Assembly: GCF_014635325.1 (NCBI RefSeq)
Contig: NZ_BMCT01000012.1
Span: forward strand, 1 to 64,000
DNA from: Azorhizobium oxalatiphilum
GTDB taxonomy: Bacteria; Pseudomonadota; Alphaproteobacteria; Rhizobiales; Xanthobacteraceae
DNA length: 64,000 bases
Direction: 5' to 3'
A program made the position numbers and the translations under genes. Each line of letters begins with the position of its first letter. Position 1 is the first letter of the stretch. This document shows, piece by piece, positions 55,695 through 63,813 of this stretch. The notes under the pieces are model-generated. The model was not told the DNA's origin and did not search any database. It saw only the letters and a program-made list of their open reading frames with translations.

Positions 55695-56681
55695 TCAGAC
55701 CCTCACGATGGTGCGTCCACGCACCTTGCCGGCCAGGATGGCGTCGGCGAGGCCGGGCACGTCCTCCAGCGCCACTTCCTGCGTGAGGCTGGCGAGATCG
55801 GCCTCGGTCAGCTCGCGGGCCAGACGGCTCCAGGCCTCCTCCCGGCGGGCCTTTGAGGCATCCACGGAATTGACGCCCATCAGGCACACGCCGCGCAGGA
55901 TGAAGGGGAAGACACTGGTGGGCAGGTCCGTGCCCCCGGCCAGCCCGCAGGCGGCGACCGCCCCCTCCGAAGCCGTGGCGGCGATGGCATTGGCGAGGAT
56001 CGTGCCCCCCACGGTGTCCACCACGCCGGCCCAGCGCTCCGATTGCAGCGGCTTGCCCGCCTCCTGCATCACGGCGCGGTCCATGATTTCGGTGGCGCCG
56101 AGGGCAGTGAGGAAATCGGCCTCCTGCGGCCGCCCGGTCAAAGCCACCACCCGGTAGCCGAGGCGTGAGAGCAGCCGCACGGCGATACTGCCCACCCCGC
56201 CGGCCGCACCCGTGACGAGCACTTCGCCGCCCTTGGTGATGCCGTGGCGCTCCAGCGCCATCACGCACAGCATGGCGGTGAACCCCGCTGTGCCGATGGC
56301 CATGGCAAGACGGGGCGTGAGCGGAGCCGGCAGTTTCACCAGCCAGTCGCCCTTCACCCGCGCGCGTTCGGAAAAGCCGCCGGACCAGTTCTCCCCGACG
56401 CCCCAGCCGGTGAGGACCACCGCGTCGCCCGGTGCGAAGGCCGGGTTCTCGCTGGCGCGCACCGTGCCGGCGAAATCGATGCCGGGTGCCATGGGAAAGG
56501 TGCGCAGGATGCGGCCAAGGCCTTTCAGGGCAAGGCCATCCTTATAGTTCAGCGTGGAATAGGCGACATCCACCGTGACGTCGGCGGCGGGCAGGAAGCT
56601 GTTGTCCACCTGCTCCAGCGCAATGGTCTGCCCGCTTTCGGTCTTGCGGGCCACGATGGCCTTGAAAGTCTCGCTGCTCAT
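55695..56681 (-). CDS. Acrylyl-CoA reductase-like MDR oxidoreductase (AcuI/YhdH)
   Basis: The 328-residue zinc-free medium-chain reductase begins with a GroES-like domain (YSTLNYKDGLALKGLG, PGIDFAGTV). Its NADPH site is VTGAAGGVGSIAVRLL. The layout matches AcuI/YhdH, which reduce acryloyl-CoA to propionyl-CoA and related enoyl substrates. It lies 13 bases downstream of the HpaI-like aldolase and is co-transcribed with it. That neighbour does not obviously fix the substrate. Confidence 0.9.
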   Translation of the reverse strand: MSSETFKAIVARKTESGQTIALEQVDNSFLPAADVTVDVAYSTLNYKDGLALKGLGRILRTFPMAPGIDFAGTVRASENPAFAPGDAVVLTGWGVGENWSGGFSERARVKGDWLVKLPAPLTPRLAMAIGTAGFTAMLCVMALERHGITKGGEVLVTGAAGGVGSIAVRLLSRLGYRVVALTGRPQEADFLTALGATEIMDRAVMQEAGKPLQSERWAGVVDTVGGTILANAIAATASEGAVAACGLAGGTDLPTSVFPFILRGVCLMGVNSVDASKARREEAWSRLARELTEADLASLTQEVALEDVPGLADAILAGKVRGRTIVRV

Positions 56682-56694
56682 GGTCCGCTCGTCC

Positions 56695-57471
56695 TCACTT
56701 GGCTGCGAATTCGGCCGCGAGCGTCTCAGCGCTGCGGGTCAGCAGATGGAAGTCGATGGCCACCGAGGTGAACAGGCTGCCGGCGGCGATGTAGCGACGG
56801 GCGAGAGCGGGATCCGGTGTCAGGATGCCGGGCCGGTTGCCGGCGGCGACGATGCGCCGGAGGGTCTTCTCGATGAGTTCGACCATCTCCGGTTCACCCT
56901 GGCCGCCGAGGTGGCCGAGGCTGGCTGTCAGGTCGCCGGGGCCGATGAAGACGCCATCGATACCCTCGACGGCGCAGATGGCTTCGAGCTCGTCCAGCGC
57001 GGCGGCAGTTTCGATCTGCACCAAAACGCAGATCTCCTCATGGGCCTGCTGATGATAATCGGCGATGCGCCCGAATCGGGTGGCGCGGGTACCGCCCGCG
57101 AAACCACGGATGCCGTGTGGCGGATAACGCGTGGCGGCGACCGCCTGCCGGGCTTCCTCGGCGGTCTGCACCATGGGGATGAGCAGGCTTTGCGCGCCGG
57201 CATCGAGGAAGCGCTTGATGGCGACGGAGTCATTCCAGGGCACGCGGACTACGGGATGGGCCTTGCCGGCCGCTGCGGCCTGAAGCTCGGCATAGATTTG
57301 CGGCAGGTCGGCGGGGGTATGCTCGGTATCCACCAGCAGCCAGTCGTAACCGGCACCCGCGAGCATCTCAATGGTGAAGGGGGAGGGGATGGCGCACCAC
57401 ATGCCGATCTGCTGCTGGCCGGCATACAGGGCACGGCGGAACGTGTTGAGCGGCAAGGTTTCCGTTGGCAT
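56695..57471 (-). CDS. HpcH/HpaI family aldolase
   Basis: The 258-residue class II pyruvate-type aldolase has the N-terminal IGMWCAIPSPFTIEMLAGAGYDWLLVDTEH, arginine in VRVPWND and the metal ligands in QIETAAALDELEAI and IGPGDLTASLG. It cleaves 4-hydroxy-2-oxo acids to pyruvate and an aldehyde in vitro. ATG 57471 was chosen; the longer frame enters a palindromic repeat. It is paired with an AcuI-like reductase. Confidence 0.9.
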   Translation of the reverse strand: MPTETLPLNTFRRALYAGQQQIGMWCAIPSPFTIEMLAGAGYDWLLVDTEHTPADLPQIYAELQAAAAGKAHPVVRVPWNDSVAIKRFLDAGAQSLLIPMVQTAEEARQAVAATRYPPHGIRGFAGGTRATRFGRIADYHQQAHEEICVLVQIETAAALDELEAICAVEGIDGVFIGPGDLTASLGHLGGQGEPEMVELIEKTLRRIVAAGNRPGILTPDPALARRYIAAGSLFTSVAIDFHLLTRSAETLAAEFAAK

Positions 57472-57512
57472 GGCGTTTCCGGATTGTTGTTGGCCGATTA
57501 CGCCGACGATCC

Positions 57513-57571
57513 TAGAGCGTTTCCGTGTTTCATGGAAACACAGAAACACTCCAACTCATTGATAGAGAATG
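57513..57571. repeat. Palindromic intergenic repeat, copy 3
   Basis: The imperfect palindrome GTTTCCGTGTTTC-ATG-GAAACACAGAAAC (57519-57547) is flanked by TAGAGCG on the left and TTGATAGAGAA on the right. The last word is the inverse of TTCTCTATCAA in the copy at 42064-42178. The remainder of 57572-57726 contains no gene. Confidence 0.65.
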
Positions 57572-57726
57572 TCTTTCGGCTTGGGTTGCGAAGCAGGCAA
57601 AGCCGGACATGCTGCGAAAGCAGGCTTCCCAGCGCCTGCAACGCTCTCGCTATGGCAAGTCGCAACGGTATCAATATCTTGGATGGAATGTTGCGGGACC
57701 TGCAGCCCGCGTGGGGGCGCGCAGGC

Positions 57727-57764
57727 AATAAAAAACCCCTCGCTGGTGCGAGGGGTTTTTTATT
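57727..57764. terminator. Terminator of irr
   Basis: A perfect 16-bp stem (57727-57742 with 57749-57764), A-rich on the left and T-rich on the right, with loop CTGGTG. It works in both directions and lies 51 bases beyond the irr stop. Confidence 0.9.
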
Positions 57765-57815
57765 ACGGAGCAATCGCAACGCAGGAGAAAATCCCGCGCT
57801 GACGTCAAGCCGAAC

Positions 57816-58358
57816 TCAGGCCTTGCCGGTCTTACGGCGGAGGCGGACGACCACGTCCACGCGGGCCACTTCGAAGCCTTCGGGGGCTTCGGGCAGGCGA
57901 TCGACCGTGACCGAGCTATGCGGAATATCCACCAGCTCGTTCTGGCCTTCCACGTAGAAGTGGTGATGGTCCGAGGCGTTGGTGTCGAAATAGGTCTTGG
58001 AGCCGTCCACGGCCACTTCGCGCAGGAGCGTCACTTCCGTGAACTGATGCAGCGTATTGTAGACGGTGGCCAGCGAGACCGGGAAGCGCGCACGGATGGC
58101 TTCCTCGTGCAGCATTTCCGCCGTCACATGACGGTCGCCCTTGGCGAATAGAAGCCAGCCGAGGGCCAGACGCTGGCGAGTCGGGCGCAGCCCCACTTCA
58201 CGCAGCATCTCGCGCACGTCATGGAAAGGGCAGCCAGTGCGGCGTGCCGAATTCACGTCGCGAAGCTGGGCCACGGGAAGAACGGCTTCCTCATGCTCCA
58301 CCTGGATACGGGTGGTGCCGGTGCCGAGGCTCGTGCGGATACGGGTCATCTCGTTCAT
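57816..58358 (-). CDS. irr: Iron response regulator Irr (Fur superfamily)
   Basis: Irr represses iron-consuming genes such as heme synthesis under low iron and is inactivated or degraded on binding heme. The 180-residue protein has a heme-regulatory motif GCP (Cys43-Pro44). The helix-turn-helix GLRPTRQRLALGWLLF and VSLATVYNTLHQF follow, then the second heme/metal site HHH at residues 131-133 (ASDHHHFYVEG). These mark it as Irr rather than Fur. It stands alone between its terminator and a divergent dsbB-like gene. Confidence 0.92.
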   Translation of the reverse strand: MNEMTRIRTSLGTGTTRIQVEHEEAVLPVAQLRDVNSARRTGCPFHDVREMLREVGLRPTRQRLALGWLLFAKGDRHVTAEMLHEEAIRARFPVSLATVYNTLHQFTEVTLLREVAVDGSKTYFDTNASDHHHFYVEGQNELVDIPHSSVTVDRLPEAPEGFEVARVDVVVRLRRKTGKA

Positions 58359-58652
58359 GGGCGGCTAGCAATCTCGTGCAGTCAAGGTCTGCGGATGGGG
58401 CGGACCGTCAAGCGACCGCTTATCAATCTCATATACCCGATCCAAATGCTTATTGCCACTATTACAGATTGGACATGGACTAATGTAAGCCAAGGCGCAG
58501 CAATGCCTTTTTCGTGACGAGACGGCACATGGACAGGGGCCTGCCCGCGGGTTATCCGCATGTCAGCCTACCGGTGGCAAACCCTTGATGTACCTGACGT
58601 AAGGTGCATCATTGAGGCGTGCATCGGATGTTTCAACCAGCAGGGTGCTTGC
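58359..58652. other. Divergent regulatory region irr / dsbB
   Basis: This interval of about 290 bases is less GC-rich than its neighbours and carries both promoters. A possible minus-strand pair is TTACAT and TAATAG spaced by 18 bases (about 58456-58485). I see no clear iron-control-element palindrome. A frame starting at 58560 that would extend DsbB is treated as non-coding. Confidence 0.35.
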
Positions 58653-59177
58653 GTGACCCATCCGCGTTCTTCCGGCCTCGCCGGGTCTGTCTCCGCTCTT
58701 CTAGGCTCTCCAGTGCTGGTGGCGCTTCTGATTGCTTTGGGGGCGGCGTTCGCGCTCGCATCCGCCTGGTATTTCCAGCTGGTGGTCGGGCTCGCGCCCT
58801 GTCCGCTCTGCCTCGATCAGCGTCTGCCTTACTATGCTGCCGTTCCCATTGGACTCATTCTCGCACTGGTCGGGCGTACCCGGCCTGGCGTGGCACGTTG
58901 GGGGCTCTGGATTCTGGCGGCGCTGATGGCGGTCGATGCGGGCATCGCCATTTATCACGCGGGCGTCGAATGGCGCTTTTGGGAAGGGCCGACCACCTGC
59001 ACCGGAACAGCGCCGCAAGTGGTTACAGATATCATGGCGGCGATAAAAACCACCCGCGTCCCCCGCTGTGACGAGGCTGCATGGCGCCTATTCGGAATTT
59101 CAATGGCTGGCTGGAATGCCCTCATCGCCCTGGCCCTCGCCGCCATAGCGGTCAAGGGCGCCACAGCCCGCCGCTGA
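58653..59177 (+). CDS. DsbB-family disulfide bond formation protein
   Basis: The 174-residue inner-membrane protein has four helices and the two cysteine pairs of DsbB: APCPLCLDQR after the first helix and a periplasmic loop with TTC and PRC (EGPTTCTG ... VPRCDEAAW). It should reoxidise DsbA with quinone. The start is uncertain: GTG 58653 is used here, while an ATG at 58560 would add 31 cysteine-rich residues. Confidence 0.85.
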   Translation: MTHPRSSGLAGSVSALLGSPVLVALLIALGAAFALASAWYFQLVVGLAPCPLCLDQRLPYYAAVPIGLILALVGRTRPGVARWGLWILAALMAVDAGIAIYHAGVEWRFWEGPTTCTGTAPQVVTDIMAAIKTTRVPRCDEAAWRLFGISMAGWNALIALALAAIAVKGATARR

Positions 59178-59199
59178 GGGGCAGGAGGAGGGGACGGGT

Positions 59200-59757
59200 T
59201 TACGGATCCAGCTCGGTGTCCCAGTAGAGGTAATCCATCCAGCTCTCATGCAGATAGTTCGGCGGGAAATGCCGGCCGTTCTGGTGCAGGTCATGGACGG
59301 ACGGATGATAGGGCGTCTGCGCGGGCCACATGTGGCAGGCGTCGGGCATCATGCTGCCCTTGCGCAGATTGCAGGGCGAGCAGGCCGCCACCACATTTTC
59401 CCATGTGGTCTGGCCGCCGCGGGCTCGCGGAACCACGTGATCGAAGGTGAGGTCGTCGCGACTGCCGCAATATTGGCAGGTGAAACGGTCGCGCAGAAAG
59501 ACGTTGAAGCGGGTGAAGGCGGGCTGACGGGTCGGCTTCACGAAACTGCGCAGCGAAACCACACTGGGGAGCCGAAGCTCGAACCCGGGACTTCGCACCG
59601 CCTTGTCGTAATATTCGACGATGTTCACGCGGTCGAGGAAGACCGCTTTTATCGCGTCCTGCCAGCACCATACTGACAAGGGATAGTAGCTCAGCGGGCG
59701 ATAGTCCGCATTCAGCACAAGTGCTGGCCACGCGCCTGGTGATAAAGCAGCGGTCAA
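59200..59757 (-). CDS. HNH endonuclease family protein
   Basis: This 185-residue protein carries a complete HNH site: C94-QY-C97, FDHVVPRARGG (Asp106-His107), the asparagine at 121 and C126-SP-C129-N. Its N-terminal domain (LNADYRPLSYYPLSVWCWQDAIKAVFLDRVNIV) and tail (PNYLHESWMDYLYWDTELDP) are conserved in Hyphomicrobiales homologues. The function is unknown; such proteins are chromosomal and not phage-linked. TTG 59757 with GAGGAG upstream gives the family's usual length. Confidence 0.87.
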   Translation of the reverse strand: MTAALSPGAWPALVLNADYRPLSYYPLSVWCWQDAIKAVFLDRVNIVEYYDKAVRSPGFELRLPSVVSLRSFVKPTRQPAFTRFNVFLRDRFTCQYCGSRDDLTFDHVVPRARGGQTTWENVVAACSPCNLRKGSMMPDACHMWPAQTPYHPSVHDLHQNGRHFPPNYLHESWMDYLYWDTELDP

Positions 59758-59917
59758 GGATCGTGCTCCTCGCCCTCCATCCCACCCGAATCGAGCAGGC
59801 CCAATCTGTACGCGCGGATACTCTATAGGCTCCGTGTCAGCCTTGTGAAGGGCGCAGAAGATTCTCCGCCAAGTGACGGATGGACGCGCGGGCAAGAGAA
59901 ATGAGCTGGCTATTCTT

Positions 59918-60574
59918 TTATTTGGCGGCGGCGAGTCGCCGGGCGATGAAGTGTCCGGCGTGAAACAGCCCGGCCTCGTCCAACCCATGCCCCAAACCAT
60001 GGCTCAGATGCCATTCCACCGGCAGGCCGCCGCCGTTCAAACCTTGCGCGGAGGCGAACATGGCTTCGGCTGGGATGAGGTCATCATCGCTGCCGTGCAT
60101 CAGCAGCACGGGCGACACGCTGCGTGCGGGATCGCCCCCCGTGAGCGGCGGATAGAGGCCCGAGGCGCCCACCACGGCACCGAGGGCCTCCGGGCTGGCT
60201 ACCGCGAAGGACAGCGCCATCATGGCCCCCTGGCTGAAGCCGAACAGGGACAGCCGGTTCCACGGCAATCCAAGCACCGACAATTCCTCCGCGAGGAAGC
60301 GTGAGAGGCCCGGTAGCGCGCCGGCAGTTCCGCGCGCCAGTTCGCGCGGGTCGTTGAGCGACAGGGGAAACCACTGACGGCCCACCGGGGCTTCCGCGCA
60401 CGGCTCCGGTGCATGGGGCGCGACGAAGGCCGCGTCCGGCAGCAGTCCGGCCCAGCTCCCGCCAATGTCGATCAGGTCGCGTCCGTCGGCGCCATAGCCG
60501 TGCAGCAGCACCACCAGGGCATCGGCCGGACGGCCGGAAGCCGGGGCGATGCGGGGACCGTCGATAAGGGGCAT
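59918..60574 (-). CDS. Phospholipase/carboxylesterase family hydrolase
   Basis: The 218-residue serine hydrolase has LLHGYGADGRDL, nucleophile Ser in GFSQGAMMAL, Asp in HGSDDDLIP and His in LGHGLDEAG. It belongs to the carboxylesterase/thioesterase group (YpfH, acyl-protein thioesterase-like). It starts 12 bases after the glycosylase stop and is probably co-transcribed with it. Confidence 0.89.
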   Translation of the reverse strand: MPLIDGPRIAPASGRPADALVVLLHGYGADGRDLIDIGGSWAGLLPDAAFVAPHAPEPCAEAPVGRQWFPLSLNDPRELARGTAGALPGLSRFLAEELSVLGLPWNRLSLFGFSQGAMMALSFAVASPEALGAVVGASGLYPPLTGGDPARSVSPVLLMHGSDDDLIPAEAMFASAQGLNGGGLPVEWHLSHGLGHGLDEAGLFHAGHFIARRLAAAK

Positions 60575-60586
60575 GCAGGGTTTCCG

Positions 60587-61255
60587 TCAGGTGGGTACGC
60601 CGGTGCGGGCGCGGCGGGCGCCATAATAGGCCCACAGCACCTGCGCCGCCACGCCGCGATAGGGGCGCCAGTCCTCGGCAATGGCCGCAAGCCCCATGGC
60701 CGTGGCTCGCCCGGGCAGGCCAAACGCATCCCCGGCCGCCACCTGCAGAGCGAGGTCGCCATGGGGAAAGGCATCACTGCGGCCGAGGCAGAACAGGAGA
60801 TAGATGTCCGCCGTCCAGAGGCCGATGCCCGGCAGCCGGGTCAGATAGGCGGCGGCGGCATCGGCTTCCATGTCGGTCACATGGGCGAGGTCCACTTCGC
60901 CGGCCTCGAGCGCACGGGCGATGCCGGTCAGGGTGCGGATCTTGGGGGCGGACAGGCCCGCCGCGCGCAGAGCCTCGGGTGTGGCCGCGAGCAGGCTGTC
61001 CACGGTGGGCGCGCCGCCCAGCGCCGTGTGCAGGCGGGCGGAGATGGCACGGGCGGCGGCCACCGACAATTGCTGGGCCACGACCACGGCAGTCAGTCCG
61101 GCGAAGTCGGGTTCCCGCCGCCGCAGGGTGGGACGGCCCGCTTCTGCCACCAGCGGCACCAGCCTGGGATCGAGGGCCAGCAATGCGTCGAGGGCCTGCT
61201 CGAAGGTCTCCTGATCGGCGAGTTGCACCTCGCCTGTTGGCAGTTGGCCGCTCAT
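60587..61255 (-). CDS. AlkA-like DNA-3-methyladenine glycosylase
   Basis: The 222-residue base-excision enzyme has a helix-hairpin-helix LTRLPGIGLWTADIYL and the catalytic aspartate in FPHGDLAL. It should remove alkylated purines. It lacks the AlkA N-terminal extra domain, as common short forms do. ATG 61255 has GGGAG upstream. It shares an operon with the downstream carboxylesterase. Confidence 0.9.
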   Translation of the reverse strand: MSGQLPTGEVQLADQETFEQALDALLALDPRLVPLVAEAGRPTLRRREPDFAGLTAVVVAQQLSVAAARAISARLHTALGGAPTVDSLLAATPEALRAAGLSAPKIRTLTGIARALEAGEVDLAHVTDMEADAAAAYLTRLPGIGLWTADIYLLFCLGRSDAFPHGDLALQVAAGDAFGLPGRATAMGLAAIAEDWRPYRGVAAQVLWAYYGARRARTGVPT

Positions 61256-61355
61256 GCTCCCTCTCCCTCGCTCTTGCCGTTCCGACGTGCCATGACTGCA
61301 CGGATCTTCACGTTTCGTCCCCTGCCGCCAGCTCATCGCCATCGCAGACCGCGAC

Positions 61356-62276
61356 ATGACCCTGAACAGCAGCTCCTTCACCTGCCGCTTCGCACCCAGC
61401 CCCAACGGCCCGTTGCATCTCGGCCATGCCTATTCGGCCCTGGTGAACCACGCGGCGGCAGAGATGGCGTCGGGTCGTTTCCTGTTGCGCATGGAAGACA
61501 TCGACACCACCCGATGTCGCCCGGAATTCGAAACCGGCATCGCGCAGGATCTGGCATGGCTGGGCATTCTTCCCTCTGAACCGCCCCGGCGCCAGAGCCA
61601 GCATTTCGATGATTACGAGGCTGCACTCCAGCGGCTCGACGCTCTCGGTCTGCTCTATGCGAGTTTCGAAAGCCGGGCCGAGATCGCCCGCGCCGTGCTG
61701 GCGCAGGAGGCGGGCGGCGGTGCGTGGCCCCGCGATCCCGACGGCGCGCCGCTCTACCCTTTCTCACGCGAAAGCGTACCGGACGGCGTGCGCCATCGCC
61801 GCAAGCTGGCGGGTGAGCCATATGTGCTGCGGCTCGACATGGAGCGGGCCTGCGATCTGGCGGGTCAACCGCTGTCGTGGCAGGAGGCGCCCGGCACCGC
61901 ATTGGCGACGCCTCAACGCGTTCCGGCCGATCCGGCCCGCTGGGGCGACGTGGTGCTGGCGCGCAAGGATGTGCCGGCCAGCTATCATCTGGCTGTGGTG
62001 GTGGATGATCAGTTGCAGGCCATCACCCACGTGATCCGGGGGCGTGATCTCTTCGCGGCCACCGAGATCCACCGGCTGTTGCAGACCCTGCTCGGGCTGC
62101 CGGAGCCCATCTATCACCATCATGCGCTGGTGCTGGATGCAGACAGGCGAAAGCTCTCCAAGAGCACGGGCGCGGCCAGCCTCGCCGCCTTGCGTGCGGC
62201 GGGGGCCTCTCCGGACGAGGTGAAGGCGCTGATCGACCGAGGTCTGGAGCAGGCTCAGCCGACGCCGAGCACGTAG
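61356..62276 (+). CDS. gluQ: Glutamyl-Q tRNA(Asp) synthetase
   Basis: GluQRS attaches glutamate to queuosine in tRNA-Asp. The 306-residue protein equals the catalytic half of GluRS: FAPSPNGPLHLGHAYSAL (HIGH), RMEDIDTTR, and KLSKS near residue 267. It has no anticodon-binding domain. The zinc site of enterobacterial GluQRS (CxC...Y...C) is missing: that region reads SFESRAEIARAVLAQ. The last 22 bases overlap the convergent AEC transporter gene. Confidence 0.9.
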   Translation: MTLNSSSFTCRFAPSPNGPLHLGHAYSALVNHAAAEMASGRFLLRMEDIDTTRCRPEFETGIAQDLAWLGILPSEPPRRQSQHFDDYEAALQRLDALGLLYASFESRAEIARAVLAQEAGGGAWPRDPDGAPLYPFSRESVPDGVRHRRKLAGEPYVLRLDMERACDLAGQPLSWQEAPGTALATPQRVPADPARWGDVVLARKDVPASYHLAVVVDDQLQAITHVIRGRDLFAATEIHRLLQTLLGLPEPIYHHHALVLDADRRKLSKSTGAASLAALRAAGASPDEVKALIDRGLEQAQPTPST

Positions 62277-63193
62277 AGCCAGAAAGTGATGGTTACGAGC
62301 CCGAGCACGGTGGAGAGCGAAACCGCGCTGGAACTGGTGCCGACGCCCACGCCATAGCGTTGCGCCAGCAGATAGGCGTTGATGCCGCAGGGCATGGCGG
62401 CGAACAGCACAGCCACGCCCGCCCACACCGGCGGCATGGGCAGGATGCGGGTGAGCCCCAGCACCAGCAGCGGATGCACCATCAGCTTGAGGAAGCAGAT
62501 CACCATGGTGGGGCGCAGGTCGCCCGACACGCCATACCGCTTGAGAGCGAGGCCAAGCGAGACGAGGGCGCAAGGGGTGGCGGAGGCTGCCATCATGTCC
62601 AGCACCTGTTTCGGCACCCCATGCGCTTCGAAGCCCACCACGCGTCCGATGCCGCCAGCATAGATGCCGAGCAGGATGGGGTTGAAGGCCAGCGAGCGGA
62701 ACAGACGCTTTGCCGTGGCGGCCGAGAAGCCGGAGCCGCCCTCGACCGCGATGGTGGCGGCGATCAGCATGATCGGCAGATGCACGGCGATGAGCAGGAA
62801 GAGCGGCACCGCGCCTTCCTCGCCATAGGCCTTCAGGATCAGCGGCACGCCGACGAACACGGTATTGGCCTGTCCGGCGGAGAAGCCCTGGATGACCGCC
62901 TCCGTATGGCTGCGGCCGAACACCTTGCGGGCGACGAGGGTGGCGATGGCGAACACCGCGAACGCGCCGGTGAAATAGGCGATCCAGTAGCCCCAGGGCT
63001 GGGCGTCGGGCAGCTTGCTCTCGCTCAGCGTCTTGAAGATGAGGATCGGCACGGCGAGGCCGAAGACATATTCGGCCAGGCCGTCCGAGGCCGTGTCGCT
63101 GATCAGCTTTGTCTTGGCGGCCCCATATCCGAGCCCGACAATCCCGAAGACCGGAAGAACGATGAGAGCGAGGTCCGCGAGAATGCCGAGCAT
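62255..63193 (-). CDS. AEC family transporter
   Basis: The 312-residue protein has about ten helices. It contains the family-typical GLGYGAAKTKLIS, FSAGQANTVFVGVPL and NPILLGIYAGGIG segments of auxin-efflux-carrier type transporters. Bacterial members usually export malonate, malate or other carboxylates. Its 3' end overlaps gluQ on the opposite strand by 22 bases. Confidence 0.88.
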   Translation of the reverse strand: MLGILADLALIVLPVFGIVGLGYGAAKTKLISDTASDGLAEYVFGLAVPILIFKTLSESKLPDAQPWGYWIAYFTGAFAVFAIATLVARKVFGRSHTEAVIQGFSAGQANTVFVGVPLILKAYGEEGAVPLFLLIAVHLPIMLIAATIAVEGGSGFSAATAKRLFRSLAFNPILLGIYAGGIGRVVGFEAHGVPKQVLDMMAASATPCALVSLGLALKRYGVSGDLRPTMVICFLKLMVHPLLVLGLTRILPMPPVWAGVAVLFAAMPCGINAYLLAQRYGVGVGTSSSAVSLSTVLGLVTITFWLYVLGVG

Positions 63194-63202
63194 GGAGACG
63201 TG

Positions 63203-63508
63203 TCAGGCAGCGACTGTGAGCGCCGCGCTCCCGTGGGGATGGCCTTCGCCGAGGCACACCATGGCGACGTCGGACACCGGCACCATGGCGCGCAGGCGGC
63301 CTTCCAGCCGCGCGGCGAGATCCGGCGATGCGGTGATTTCCAGCTCCACGGCAAGGGAATTGTCGCAATGGGCGACGTCGATGCGGTGGGGCAGGACATC
63401 ATGGATCACGAACGGCTCAAGCAGGCGCAGCAGCACGTTGGGATCAGGCATGGCTTCGACGACAAGACGATAGGAGGCGCCGGCGGGCACCAGAGACAGA
63501 TTGGACAT
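63203..63508 (-). CDS. Small ACT-like domain protein
   Basis: The 101-residue protein looks like one beta-alpha-beta ACT-type fold: YRLVVEAMPDPNVLLRLLEPFVIHDVLPHRI followed by LAVELEITASPDLAARLEGRL. This resembles small regulatory subunits such as IlvM. No catalytic partner is adjacent, so it may bind an amino acid or act as a regulator. The stop lies 9 bases before the AEC transporter start, so they may share an operon. Confidence 0.7.
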   Translation of the reverse strand: MSNLSLVPAGASYRLVVEAMPDPNVLLRLLEPFVIHDVLPHRIDVAHCDNSLAVELEITASPDLAARLEGRLRAMVPVSDVAMVCLGEGHPHGSAALTVAA

Positions 63509-63813
63509 GGCTGTTATCCGGAAAAGCGAGACGGAGATGCGATTCAGCGAACCCGGCCGACAAGGTCGACCGGGCGGAGAATTCGCAGCGCGCCTACGAG
63601 CGGGCGCCGGGTCTCGGATCCGGAGATGCACATGAAATTGAGGTTAGGCGGCTGCGCATGCCGCGTCAACGCTTTCAGCCTTGCGTTTACCTCATGCGCG
63701 CTCGCGGCAAGTTGCTTCCAGCGCGGCACCTGTTGGCGCTAAAGTTGGCTGTGACCATATGAATGGGCGCGCAGGCGCGCATTTGACGTCAGGTGGAGAT
63801 CGGGAAGCAAAGG
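63509..63813. other. Intergenic interval
   Basis: This interval of about 300 bases between divergent genes contains no recognisable gene. Scattered short inverted repeats (for example CCCGGCCGACA around 63550) have no T-tract. It should contain both promoters. Confidence 0.4.

Noticed and set aside
58560-58652. Upstream ATG extension of the DsbB-like protein
   Set aside because: Adds 31 residues with extra cysteines not seen in the family, and lies in the AT-richer promoter region.
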